From: Lobosporangium transversale
Taxonomy: Eukaryota; Mortierellomycota; Mortierellomycetes; Mortierellales; Mortierellaceae
Direction: 5' to 3'
Length of the DNA: 64,000 bases
Assembly (NCBI RefSeq): GCF_002105155.1
Contig: NW_019028980.1
Location: forward strand, 62,001-126,000
Shown here: one piece after another, positions 23,369 through 35,100 of the stretch
Layout: each line of letters starts with the position of its first letter
How positions within the stretch are numbered: position 1 is the first letter of the stretch
The notes under the pieces: model-generated
Databases searched by the model: none
What the model was told of the DNA's origin: nothing
Seen by the model: only the letters and a program-made list of their open reading frames with translations
Made by a program: the position numbers and the translations under genes

Positions 23369-23880
23369 ACCGCAATCTTTTTGTTTGTTTGTTTGTTGTT
23401 TTTCTTTCGCTCCTTTAAGGATTGGAATGTTTATATTATTTTTACGTGATATTAAGGAATGTTGCTTTTTTTTTTTTTTTTTTTTTTTTTTCCTATTTGA
23501 TTTGAAAAATGCGAAATGCGTCAAGGGGTTGATGGGTTGTGAAAGAGCTGTGTGAAAGGAAAGTAATGTGCAATAAGTTATTATTAGGAAATAAAGTTCT
23601 ACCCAAAAGGAATTTAGGCCACAAATTAAGAGTGCTTCAAAGAAAAGATCAAGCTATTAGAAGAAAGATGAAAGACGTAAAAAAAAAGAAATAGAAATGC
23701 AAGATATACATATTATCATGACAAGATCAGATTAAGGATCGAGAAATTTTGTAAGTTTTACGTCTTAATGTCTTGCGTTGGTGCTGATGCGAAACATTTT
23801 TTATTCACTTTCACCTTTTGTGACTTATGCAAAACATGCTGAGTTTGTCAGCTTGTCTGACCTCAACACACTCCAGCTTT

Positions 23881-25467
23881 TTACTTTTCGTTGCTGCCTT
23901 CTTTAAGAGCCTGTTCCGCCTCCATTCGTCGATGATGGTACTCGGCGCAACGATGCACCATCGTCTCCCACAGACCTGACACGTCGTTACCGAACGCTTG
24001 GACTCCAACATCACCACCATGCATCTCACGGGCTCTGCGTAATATCTCAGCCTCTGAATATAACACAGGTGGTGTTCCTCTATTCTTCGCTGTTCCAGAT
24101 GATTTTCGATCCTTAATCTTTTGAAACTGCCGTCGGCCAAGGTGATATGCTGCCCTCATCTCCCTTTTTGTTTTATAAACCGTTGCTTTAGCAACCATAA
24201 GGGCCTCGGGGAGTGGTTCGGGATATTTCTCAAAATGTTGTTTACGACAATTTAAGCAGAGTCGAATTGTCCACTGCTTTTCTTGCGCTTGTTCCCGATG
24301 TCCCTTATCACCATGTTGTTTACGATCTTGTGTACACTGTGGAGGTAGCAATGAGGAGGGCTGCCATGCTACGGGCAAGGGCATTACTGTCATTCCAGCT
24401 GGTTGTCGTCGTCCGTCGCACTTGCGGAAGCATTGTTCACACAATTGTAGACTTAGCACGCACATATAAAGCATAAAGTTGTGTGACGCCATTAATTCGG
24501 GAATTTTTTGTACTGTGACTTTTGGTAGCCCATGCATCCTGTTGTTGTACCACAGGGTCCAACAAGAAAGCCCCGTCACAACCTTGTATAGCATCTTGTT
24601 TGCCTGTGAAAGACGCGCTAGTTGAGATGGATACAGGTACGAGCAGATTTTGACCCATAATGAGTTCGGAATTTGCTCAATAATAGCCACATCCCTATCC
24701 GTTGCGGCTGATACTGGTGCTGGTGGAGCATTACGGCCATGACAATCTCTCTTGTGGCTTCGATTACGTCTGGAGCTCTTTGACTGAAGTTGTGAATAAT
24801 TTCGCGCACAGTTAACCTTCTTTGTAACTATCGGCAGTAGTGCCACATTTGAGGATCCTACTACTGGTGCAGTTGTAGAAACCATTGCTACAACCGTAAT
24901 GGAATCGGTCGCATCATCATCATCACTATCACCATCACTATCGCTATCAGCAGCAGCATCAGTAGTATTTAATGGCTCTGACGCAGGTGGTGCAGAAGGT
25001 GAAGGGAACGAAGGACCCGTTGGCGAAGACTGGGGTGAATGTGACTGAGACTGAGATTGAGACTGTGACAAAGGCCGAGCTTGTCGAGGGGTAGCAACAG
25101 ACGAGCCATTGCTATCGGAACTCCAATCTGAGTAGTCGTCGCTTTCGTATGTAATTTCTTGGAATGAATCCTCATCACTGTGTTTATTGTGATTTCTATC
25201 AATACTGCTGATAGAACGACCAGAGCTGAGCAAATCAAAATCGTCACTTGTCCAGCTTGTAGTGTCTTCATCATCATTCTTCTTGCGTGATGATATCACT
25301 GCTTCTGCAGCTGGAGATGCTGTTGCTGTTGTTGCTTCAGCAAGATTGAGATGAGTAAGTAAGTTTCTGAGTGCTTCTTCTGCCACTGGCGCTGCCACTA
25401 TGTCTGGTCTATCAGAGTTAGCAGGCGAAGACACTTGCTGGGCCAACTTGGATGGAGAAGTTGCCAT
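23881..25467 (-). CDS. F-box protein with Cys-rich region
   Basis: A single exon encodes 528 residues from the ATG at 25465-25467 (MATSPSKLAQQVSS). The first ~250 residues are disordered, with acidic Asp/Ser runs (SDSDGDSDDDD) and a Ser-Gln repeat. An F-box follows at about 260-305 (IEQIPNSLWVKICSYLYPS, then LARLSQANKMLYKVV). Beyond it are Cys pairs: 'LCEQCFRKCDG' and 'LCLNCRKQHFEKYP' are about 65 residues apart and could form one zinc site. The C-terminal ~120 residues are basic and helical. Fungal F-box proteins with such a post-F-box Cys cluster are known, but I do not recognise a named orthologue. Role in SCF ubiquitination is inferred from the F-box. Confidence 0.75.
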   Translation of the reverse strand: MATSPSKLAQQVSSPANSDRPDIVAAPVAEEALRNLLTHLNLAEATTATASPAAEAVISSRKKNDDEDTTSWTSDDFDLLSSGRSISSIDRNHNKHSDEDSFQEITYESDDYSDWSSDSNGSSVATPRQARPLSQSQSQSQSHSPQSSPTGPSFPSPSAPPASEPLNTTDAAADSDSDGDSDDDDATDSITVVAMVSTTAPVVGSSNVALLPIVTKKVNCARNYSQLQSKSSRRNRSHKRDCHGRNAPPAPVSAATDRDVAIIEQIPNSLWVKICSYLYPSQLARLSQANKMLYKVVTGLSCWTLWYNNRMHGLPKVTVQKIPELMASHNFMLYMCVLSLQLCEQCFRKCDGRRQPAGMTVMPLPVAWQPSSLLPPQCTQDRKQHGDKGHREQAQEKQWTIRLCLNCRKQHFEKYPEPLPEALMVAKATVYKTKREMRAAYHLGRRQFQKIKDRKSSGTAKNRGTPPVLYSEAEILRRAREMHGGDVGVQAFGNDVSGLWETMVHRCAEYHHRRMEAEQALKEGSNEK

Positions 25468-25530
25468 AGTGGAGCTTGCTTTGGACGTTGAGGTGAGTTT
25501 GGTGAAGAGGAAAGAAGCAAGTATATATAC

Positions 25531-25562
<32 letters not shown>

Positions 25563-26087
25563 CTTTAGAGAAGAGCTTTTTCTGCTGTTGTAGAGTCTTG
25601 CCAAGTATGTGGAGTTAAATGGGTGCAAAGTGGATTCTTTGTCTCTAAAGGTCAAGAGGTAAAAAGGAGAGGAAAGAAAGAAAGAAAGGAGGCGGGATGA
25701 AATAGCTTCTGAAAGCAGGGGCAAAAAAAGATGCACAGACCTGCTTGAAGAATACTCGATGGCAGGCGCAGCCCTTCTTTTTTTTTATGCACATTTTTGT
25801 AATACAATCAATAAAAATACAACGCAACACAACATGATTGGAGCTGAGACTCTTCTGGCCAGGTAGACAGGTTATGATAGTCAAATATGAAATAAAAATA
25901 AAATAATAAAAGCGTAATTATTTTTACAGTGACAAGTAAGGAAAAGGTGGACACATGAACTAATGCTCAATGTACCCTTGTAGATTGGTAGATGAAGATG
26001 CGGATGTGGATATGGACGGGAATGGGGTTGTGGATATGGATTGGATATGGAAATATAAAATGCAAAATGTACCCTATGTTTTTGCAT
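25468..26087. other. Spacer between tandem minus-strand genes
   Basis: It holds an A-run at about 25531-25554 just upstream of the F-box gene (its promoter side) and the 3' flank of the condensin gene. A short imperfect 'ggatatggatatgg'-type array lies at about 26000-26055. No gene was seen. Confidence 0.5.
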
Positions 26088-29000
26088 TTACGGTTGCCTA
26101 ACTATCAGCTCCGCTAGGTTCTCGGAACCTTCAATAGATAAATTCTTCTCATTCGCAAGATGTAACAGGCAGATAAAGCAAAATGGTACTGAAATTTCCT
26201 TCAACTTATGCTCTGGATACATCTTGTTCAGACCACCAATAATCTCCGTGAATCGTTGTTCCTTCTTGACATAGCCTTCGGCTTCATCTCCCATGCTTGC
26301 ATCAATATTCTCTACTGCCTCAGTGCCATTTTCCATGCTACTCTCTACATTGGCCTTCTTCTTGCTCCTCCCTTTATCTAGATCCTCGCCTACTGGCTGT
26401 CGTTTCAGTGCTTGTTGAGTCATCTCCTTCCAAATATTGTCCTTCAGTTTTTTGACGTCTACCTTCTTGGCAGTCTTGGAGAAGTTGATAAATGCCGCCT
26501 TGACACGTTTGGGTTGAGAGACCAGTTGACTCGCATAGTCATTACCATCGCCATCAAGTCCAAGCCCAAGTCCAAGACCTATTCCACCCATAGTACCAAT
26601 TCCGATATTGTCGCCACCTACATTGGCAAAGAAGCCCTGTTCTTGGAATCCATAATCATCCTCGTCATCCTCAATGTAGTCGTTATAAATCTGAGTCTGA
26701 TCCAACTGATCTGTTAGTGCAGCGACATCATTATCTTCCACATTGTTAGTATGTGACGCCCAAAACTCTTCATCTGGAAATACAATGTTAACTATAAATG
26801 GAATAAAATAAAGAAAAAAGATAGTGAGTTGAGTGCTTTGTCTAGAAATAACAGCAATGGTCAATCCCATCATGCAGTATCTTACATGATTCTTGTTCAG
26901 GGTTTTGAAGATATCCAGACTGATGTCTCCGAGTCTTGGATTTTATCTATTGGGGATGATTATTCAGTATAAATGAAGATAAAAAGTATTCGGTATCGAC
27001 AGAACACAGTAATTTTTTTTTTTTCCTAGTGAGCAGCTTACAATAAAGCTGGGTTTCGTAAACATGCGCAAGAGTTGCTTGGATGAAAAGTGGATATCAT
27101 CTGGGAGGACATGCTTTGACTTCCTGTTCTCTGCTTCGTTCGCCTGCGTAAACAAAAGTGAAGACGCATCTGCTGGTGCAAATAGTTCATCTTCATCTAC
27201 TTCCGGAGCATCTGTAAAGTTGATAAACAATGGAACTTTTCCTGTCCGTTTCTTGGTTGTGCCAGCTGTCACATCTTCTTCGCCAGGCACAGTTCCCTCG
27301 GCTGGAATTGAAGGAGCAGCTTTGTCTATCAAAGAAATTAGTAATATATGAGAACGACAGCCTCCATACAGGCATCTCTATATAATATTTGTTAATGTGA
27401 AATAAATCATTATAAAAGTAGTATCTACCTTTAGAAATGCGCCGTAGTTTCCAATGTTCGGGACCGGCCCAGTTGCGCAAAAGAGCCGCGTCAAAATATG
27501 AGTACATATCTGGGTGTCCCTTGACCATAAGATCATCTGTGTCCAGAATGTTGTTGTCAAATGCAGGTCCTGCACGCTGAGCTGCAATCTGATCATCCAA
27601 GTCACCAAATGCATCCATAATTCGGTTATCATCCTGGGGTTCCTCTTTCGGTTCTTCTAATACCATATCATGATCACGTGTGTTATCGGGATCGTACACT
27701 TCTGGATTGCCAAAGTCAACGTCGTCATCAAAGTTGTCAAGAGCGAAAGTATCTCTATCTTGATTGTTTTCGGCATGCCAATCGTCTTCATCCTCATTTT
27801 CATCATGAAAGCGCTTCAAGAACGAAAAGTCCATATCTGATGTTCCTGTAAGTTGAAAATCTTTTAGAGAAGGACAAATGTCCTTTTGAAAAATTTGATT
27901 TAGTGATGGTAAAAACTTGGCTAAAAAGCAGGAAAGAGAGAGCGAGAGAAAATATTGTGAGTCTTGAGAACAACAGCGGATAGTCGTTTGAACCTGCATG
28001 GTGACATTAGCCCCTTGGCTGTGGACTTACACCGGAGCCTTTGGATATCTATCGTTGCCGATTCAATTTCTATCTTTCGTTTAAGCTTTTTCTCTGGTGA
28101 TATTTCATTTTCGTCCTGCTCCTGTGTATCCCGATCTTCGTCTTCTCCTCCACCTTCAGCTCTCTCATCCTCGTATTCATCATCGCCCTCATCACGAGCA
28201 TCACCAGCATCAAAGATGATTTTTCCTTCTGCATCCATATGTAGGTGGTTAAGCAATAAACCACGTGCGCCGCCCTCATCAAAATCAGCGGAAGTCTTTT
28301 TGAAGAGAGGATCTACTGAGAATTCCAGGTTAAATTTTTCGAGAGAGAGAGTACTAAAATCTTTAGCAAGAGTGTTACCGCTGCGATTTGCGTGTTTCTT
28401 CTTTGCTGGCTTATCTTGTTCTTCATCATCTTCATCCCTATCCTCTGAACCACCCTGTTCAGGTCCTTTCGCACTTGTTGCCAAGCCGCCAAGCAACTTT
28501 GTAGTCTCAGTTGCAACCGAGTCGACACGCGAGGTATAAATTTTGACGCACCCGTCCAGTGTGCATGATGCTTTTTGAAAATTGATCGAGTCTCCTTCTC
28601 GCAGCAGTGACATTTCGTGAAAATAATCAATCAATGCAAAATTCCAGCTGTTGTTGGCGTTGATCTTGTTGTCAGTTGCAAGTTTGAGCCATTGTTCAAA
28701 ACTATCGGCTGACACTTTGAGTAATGATGGTAATGGTGCTTGATGCGATTCGACAACTCCAAGAAGACTGCTAGTGCCACTAGGTCGAAGTTTACTTCCT
28801 GGACTGGCCAAGTTACTACTGCTTCCGCCTGCGTTGTTGTTGTTTAAGCTTCGACGTCTATCGCCGTCCTCTGCCCCATAGGAGAGTAATGAGCGCCGAC
28901 GCGCTGCACGTTCATCCAGTAAGGATCTCCTACGCAGCGATTTCTCTTTAGCATCATCGTTCAATTCAGTTGTGCCGCCTAGAGGCACCTCGATGTCCTG

Positions 29001-29135
29001 GAAGCGCGAGAATGACGAGGCTGATTGTGGCGATGGCCAAGCCTGACTGCTGCTTTGGCTACCGCTGCTATTACTACTACTTGCACTGTTGGCATTCGGA
29101 TTCTCGAAGCTTTTTCGCTGTCCTGAGGTCTGCAT
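26088..29135 (-). CDS. BRN1: Condensin subunit 2 (kleisin CAP-H/Barren)
   Basis: Five exons, 28031-29135, 27429-27920, 27042-27325, 26886-26946 and 26088-26773, join in consistent phase to 875 residues. Donors are gtaagt, gtagat, gtaagc and gtaaga. The start is the ATG at 29133-29135 (MQTSGQRKSFENP). The kleisin family is recognised from 'NNSWNFALIDYFHEMSLL' and 'TLDGCVKIYTSRVDSVATET', then 'LSLEKFNLEFSVDPLFKKT' (N-terminal Barren region). Later blocks are 'DICPSLKDFQLTG' at the exon 1/2 join, 'GPEHWKLRRISK', and 'LPDDIHFSSKQLLRMFTKPS'. CAP-H bridges the Smc2/Smc4 heads and recruits the HEAT subunits, compacting mitotic chromosomes. An acidic linker (about 335-365) separates conserved blocks. 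Its length suits the family (700-900). It is head-to-head with dioxygenase copy B. Confidence 0.93.
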
Positions 29136-29458
29136 TCTTGTCTCACTGATAATGAGGTGCTGACGATGGTGGCAATAGAAAAAAATAAAATAAAACATCG
29201 GTAACTTATCACGTGATAAACCGTTAAGCGTTGAGTGAACCCTGTGTTGTGTGAATGTCAAACGCGTCACTCAACAGAAAAGGTCATGATTTCTTCTCTT
29301 GATTTAATTCAATTCAATTCCTTCCTTTCTTCTTTTTCTTTTTTTTTTTTTCTCTTTCAAAAAAAACCTTTTTCTCAGACCATTTCATTAAATCCATTCC
29401 AACTCCCACTCTGTCCTTTCAAGTAAAAGCCCATCTATTCGGAACAGGCCTCTGCAGT
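29136..29458. promoter_or_regulatory. Shared upstream region of BRN1 and dioxygenase copy B
   Basis: Only 323 nt separate the two divergent start codons. The plus-strand side is a pyrimidine tract (about 29300-29410) and the minus side has tatcacgtgataa at 29207-29219, a 13-bp palindrome containing CACGTG, a typical bHLH-factor site. Confidence 0.5.
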
Positions 29459-30646
29459 ATGGATGATGAATTGAACGTGCGCAGCTTATACGGGGAGGAA
29501 GAGCTTACGGAAAACGTCATTATTTGGTTTGGAGCCAAATCAGTGCAGTTCCCTTTAGCTCCAGATAATATTTCCAAGATCTCGGAGCTAGTAGAGAGCT
29601 GTGTTCCTTCAGGATTTGGAGTGAACGAACGTACTGTTTTCGACAACTCGTATCGCAACTGCAAAGAGCTGAAGCCAAAGGACTTTACACTGTCCAATAA
29701 CTACCACGAGCTTATTCCGAAATTCGTAGCTGATATTGCCAACATCTTGGAGTCGTCTAAACCGATTTACGCGTCACTCAACAAGATATGTGTGTATGAG
29801 ACCCATGGGTTCTTCAAGGAGCATGTTGACACTCCTCGGTCCAACATCTTTGCATCTCTCGTTGTATGCTTGCCTACTGGCTATGAAGGAGGTATGCTTG
29901 TTGTGGAAGACAGTGCCTATGACTTATCATCTACGAAGGCGATCAAGTGGTGCGCATTCTATCCGGACTGTAAGCACAGGATTGATGAAGTCACTAAAGG
30001 CTTCCGAGTGACATTGACTTATGACTTGTTGTACCTCGATCTCCCTAAGCCGACTCCATACCATGACCGTTTGTATATAACGCTCGAAAAGTCATTGCGT
30101 GACCTTCATACAAAATACCCAGGGTATGTCATTGGAATAGGTCTAGCCAACAAGTATCCAACACCTAGTCAGCAAAAATCAGGAGGCCATAGGGCAAAGC
30201 CAATCCTAAAAGGACGAGATCTTAGGGTAGTATCAATCCTACGCAATCTCGGCTACACTACAGACATCAAAGCTGTGTTCAATGTCGAAGCTAGGAATGT
30301 GTCGGAATATGATGGTAAAGAAAGTGACGCGTTTCCAAAAGACATATATCAAGTGAGAAAGTTGGTTGAGGAAAGAGGTAACAGAGAGGATGTTTATGTG
30401 TTATCAGATGACTGGGACGGCTGGCATGAAGAATTTTATCAAGATGGCGAAGACTCTGCAATTAAAGAGCTCTACGAACATGGCGGAAGGTGTATCGAGA
30501 ATCTAATTTGGTTATCAGAACCACAATCGTGGCATGCAGGACCATCATACATTACATATGGCAACGAACCAGGCTTGGGCTTTGTGTACAAGGATGGATG
30601 CATCCTTGCTTATAAGCAGGAGAAGACAACTGATCAAAGTGACTAA
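29459..30646 (+). CDS. 2-oxoglutarate/Fe(II)-dependent dioxygenase, copy B
   Basis: A single exon encodes 395 residues starting MDDELNVRSLYGEEEL. The iron ligands are H122-x-D124 (EHVDTPRS) and H173 (CKHRIDEV), with R183 (GFRVTLTYD) as the expected 2-oxoglutarate contact. All catalytic residues are intact, so it should be an active oxygenase of the prolyl-hydroxylase-like group; the substrate is unknown. It is the longer of two inverted paralogues (the other is at 2595-3728). The central third is nearly identical in DNA to copy A, while both ends have drifted. A possible poly(A) signal (aataaa) is at about 30762-30768, about 115 nt beyond the stop. Confidence 0.85.
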   Translation: MDDELNVRSLYGEEELTENVIIWFGAKSVQFPLAPDNISKISELVESCVPSGFGVNERTVFDNSYRNCKELKPKDFTLSNNYHELIPKFVADIANILESSKPIYASLNKICVYETHGFFKEHVDTPRSNIFASLVVCLPTGYEGGMLVVEDSAYDLSSTKAIKWCAFYPDCKHRIDEVTKGFRVTLTYDLLYLDLPKPTPYHDRLYITLEKSLRDLHTKYPGYVIGIGLANKYPTPSQQKSGGHRAKPILKGRDLRVVSILRNLGYTTDIKAVFNVEARNVSEYDGKESDAFPKDIYQVRKLVEERGNREDVYVLSDDWDGWHEEFYQDGEDSAIKELYEHGGRCIENLIWLSEPQSWHAGPSYITYGNEPGLGFVYKDGCILAYKQEKTTDQSD

Positions 30647-32180
30647 GCATTTGATACAACCATGATGTGCTTATCACTATCATCAACAATAACGATATTA
30701 CTTATCATTGCTATTTGCATTGCTATCGTTGTCAAAAAAGATACAATATAATTATTGTACCTCAATAAACATTTTACGTATTTGCTCATACCCATTCATT
30801 CATCCCTGCCAACTCAGCCCGAGCAATAGGCTAAAACTCGTATCTCGGTTTTATTTGTAGTAATCGTCCTCACATGCGCATAGCGCTGTGTAGACCAACT
30901 TCCTGCAACATAATATCCTATGCTACAGTATATTCGAGGCAAGAAAAGCCCTGTCCATAGCCTCATCTCATGCTGCCTTTGAACACTGCCTTTGGCATTA
31001 TTTTGTTTATACCTTTCGAAACTTCTATTTTCTTCGGCTAGAACGCATCGGTTGGTGTTCTCTCTACAAAAGCGATAGGTCCCACCACTCTAGCCAGCTA
31101 TTGGCAAATGTTACACGCTCCTAAGACAGTAGCCTCCGGTTTGCTGCTCAGAAATGACGGATCCTCCCTTTTGGATTGAACTTCACTCCTCTTTTTTTCT
31201 TTTTCTTTTTCTTTTTTTTTTTTTTTTTTTTCTTAGCTGTTGAGGTGCAAAGTATGATAATGACTAGCCGATGAAGACAGTAACAAGTAATGAGTATAAC
31301 TTTTAGAGAAGTTTGGGTATAGTTCTTGAAAAATGGCCTTTGTCTTTGAGTTAAGCCTTCCTTTACTGTAATGGCCAAAAGATTGGGTCACCGCGACAGG
31401 AAGGCCATCCTTGAGTCTGGAGTGGACTTCAGGAATAATCCAAATGAAGTGACTTCGTTACGTTTCATTTCCGATATCAGGTGGATCGGAGGGAAGAGTT
31501 GACTTTTGGGGAAGATGGCACCACACTCAAGGACTATTCGACTCAAAATAAGCGATTTGGAATCATTTGGACCTGGTCGCCCAGAATTGGGTCAAGTGTT
31601 TGTGCGCTTTTCTTCACGATATACCATGTCTAGACCAAATGTATTCATAGCCTATAGTATGCACATGACATGTATCATTGTACAGTAGCACAACAAGGCT
31701 TGAAGCACCCATGAATACAAGTGTGCCATGTTATCACTTGAATGTTCTTATTTTACTGCAAGGAGCTTCCCTCTATTTACTTGACCAATAAACGATTGCT
31801 AGACATTCTTTGACAGTCTTCCTCGCCTGTCTTTGCTATATACTACACAGTTATATCCATCTTTATTTGTTTTTTATTTTTTATTTTTTAGGTCACTGCC
31901 TTCAATAGAGTCATTGCACACGGCATTGAATTACCACGTCCAAAGTATGTTGTTGGTGCAAGTTGAAGGCCAATCGTTTAAACGTGCTCTACAATTTTTC
32001 CTACTTGTAGGGAACGAGACCGTCATTGTAATACAGCGACCAACTCAATCTAGGTTGCGTTGCCTCTGATCAATGATGAGATTGGCCAGCTGAGTTACAG
32101 CGATCACAGCCTAGTGCAGGGCTTAGTATAATAGCCTTAAGGCCTAGTCTGATGACCTCCGGACATAAAACATATTTACA
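30647..32180. other. Intergenic region, no convincing gene
   Basis: About 1.5 kb lies between copy B and the next gene's 3' end. It contains a T-run (about 31211-31231) and a few frames of 60-78 codons without recognisable domains. I specifically looked on the minus strand for a continuation of the neighbouring membrane protein and found none. Confidence 0.5.
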
Positions 32181-35100
32181 TCAGAAAGGCTTCACGTGCC
32201 GTCCTGCCATGGCCGTGGGTGCAACTTTAACTATACCCTTGGGCACAATCGCTCTCAAGTTCATATCGCCTTGTATATCCTTTCCCAAAGATAGAAATGT
32301 ATGCCCGGATATTGGAATGGTTGGTACTATACTTTTTGCCATTGGAAGCTTGACCAGTATTGTTGTGCTCGTAGTAGGGGTTATTGTTGCTGCTATGATG
32401 GATGACGCCGACGAGGTTGTTGTTTTAGCAGCTTCTTCTCCTACCAATTTTGCCTTCTTTAAGCTGGTTGCGATTGGATAACCCAAGACTAACAGAACCA
32501 ATCCAGATAAAATGAAAATCATGTTGGTGACATTCATAAACTTATGGCATAAGCAAATACCATTAAACCTTGATGACTTGGGCAGAGGTATCATTTTGTC
32601 ACAAGTCTCGAGGTGCTCAGATGGTTGTCTGCTATGCTGTCGATCGCCATTCCCATCATCATCACTACAACTATAATGACCATAGTCCAGAGACACCTCT
32701 TCACCAATGTTTTTAACTTTTTCTTTGCTGTTACGACCATTGCCGCCTCTATTGACTCCTTTCATGAAGCCAAAGCCGAGAAATCTTCGAGGTGTGAATG
32801 ACGAGAGGTCATTAGGATCAGAGATACGTTGTTTCTGCTGCCCTGGCGCTAACTTTGATTCTTCACAGTTTACTCTGAACTTTTCTTCCTGATTAAGCGA
32901 ATCAAGAGCATAACCAGGTCCGTATCCAAAGCTACAGTCATTCCAGCCTCCTTGATTATGATGGTGTACCCTTTCTAATTTGTCCATATCAATTGCCCTG
33001 ACACCTCCATCTTGATTTTTTATTAAATCTTCCGATCGATGCCCAACTTTAGTAGCGAGCGAAGACAATGACTTTGATGACGGGCCCAAATCCTTGTCGC
33101 ACCAGTTTTTGTTCCTGGCATCTATAAAAGCATTGTCATAGCAGGATTGCTCCTGTTTACGCTTAAGCTGGCCAATACACTCATCGTTGGATGGTGACCT
33201 CATCAGATAATCCGCGTTGAAGCCTGAAGCCATCCCTATACTTGATCGACTGAGTGGACGCTCTACAGCAGACATGGCTGCAAGTGCAAGCGGGCTGGGA
33301 CAATTTCTGGTCCTAATAAAAGTAGATTGAGGGGTATTCAACAATCCTTCCAAATGACATTGTTGCTGTTGCTGCTGTTGTACAAACATTCGTTGTAGGG
33401 ATGCATTTGAACCATTATAATGATTCTCTGATGAGCCAAGGCAATAAACTGATAGCTCTTTGTCATTTGCTGGTGAATCTTCTCTATAGGGCGTAATATA
33501 GGACAAATACTGATCATGGGTCATTGTCATGGACGGCGACTCAGAGCTTGGAGTACAAAGTACTGTGGTTGCGGATAGTGCACTCAATTCAGCCGGCGTA
33601 TGCTGAGGAATCACAATCGTAGGAAACATGGCTGGTGTGTTCTTGCGCCTTGTACCAATATATCTATCTCTAGCGTAATCGCTGTTGCCTTGGAGCCCCA
33701 AATGTTCACTGAACACGATGGCGCGAGATCGACGGAGAAATGTAGGTGCTAAAGGTGAAAGCATAGGTGGAGAAACATCACCGTTGTATTTTGACAAAGA
33801 TGATAACGGGTTGAGTCTCGCTACAAATATGCTCGTAGTAGACGAGATGAGCTCTCGGAATGATGAGAATGGAGGCAGGACTGCTTCATGTAAATCTGGG
33901 GGAAGCGATGCTGGCGGTTTATGGCACCCAAATGTTGCAGAGCTAGAACGGTCGCTATACTCAATAAAAGGATCTTTAATTAAGCCATCATCAACCGTTT
34001 GCTGAATGTCCTCATCTTCAGTAGCATAATGACTGCTGTTATATTCAAGGGCATTGTTGCCAGAAATAATCGATGATACGCCTTTTTTTAACTTTCCGAG
34101 CGATACGTCCAATGGTCTGCCACGGGAGAGACGAATGTCTCTCGAATCGGCTGCAAATTTGCACTTCTGGACTTGAGGAGATGTCAATGAGATAGTAGCG
34201 TATTCTTCATCCAATGGAATCAGTTTCAAAGACTTGCTCGAAACTGGGATAGTTTCAACCGTGTCATGAATAGCCACCGTGCGTGAGTGTACCGTCCAGT
34301 CTTCGGCATCCACACTCTCGCTTGCTCCATCTCTACTGCGCTTCTTTCTACTGACCACGCTCTTTAATGGCTGACTTTCAGGTACCCCTAGCCCAGAGGA
34401 GTTGCGCTTGTTTTGAAGAGATATGGGCGAGTCATGCATTGGTATGTCACTAGCAGCACCCCACCGATCCAAGCCATTCATGCTGATATCCCTTTTATGA
34501 TAGGTCTGTGCTTCTTGATTTTGATCTCGTTGGCCTCGTTGGCCATGCTGTTTTTGAGTAGTACCGAAAGTATTTCGATTCAAAGGCCAGACGGGGGTAA
34601 TCGAGTTTGTTATTCCCGTTTTTTCCTGGACTTGAGCGCTAATATAGTCTTCAAGCTCTCCACCCTGCTTTATTTCGTTGACACTTCTCCCTTGTTGGTC
34701 ATTGCTTTGATTGAATAGCGGCCCGACCCGATGAGATTGATCTCTGTAGGTTCGAGTAGATTGACAGGTGCCACTAGCCTTCGTTGTACCAGCTGATGAT
34801 AGACCACAGTCATCCGTACCAACATCCTGATCATCTTCAGTGGTGGTTCTATTTAATAATGACGACACCGCAATAAAACTTGGGGAGATTGAGCTGCAGA
34901 GGGCTGCATTGGATGGTGTATGTTGATGGCTGCTCGCTAAATGAGGTGATGGCGTTGCAAATGTGATAGGAATTTCTGGCACGAGGTCCCTTCCACGTGG
35001 GTTCTGGCTGGCTCTGGTATTTGGTGTAGACAGTGTGCCATCACTATTATAAGCAATGCTTCGAGCTTGATGTGAGAAAGAGGATCGGACAGATGATGGC

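Noticed and set aside
31506-32069. Two short plus-strand frames
   Set aside because: No motif, no promoter signal; considered and rejected as part of the downstream membrane-protein gene, which is on the other strand.
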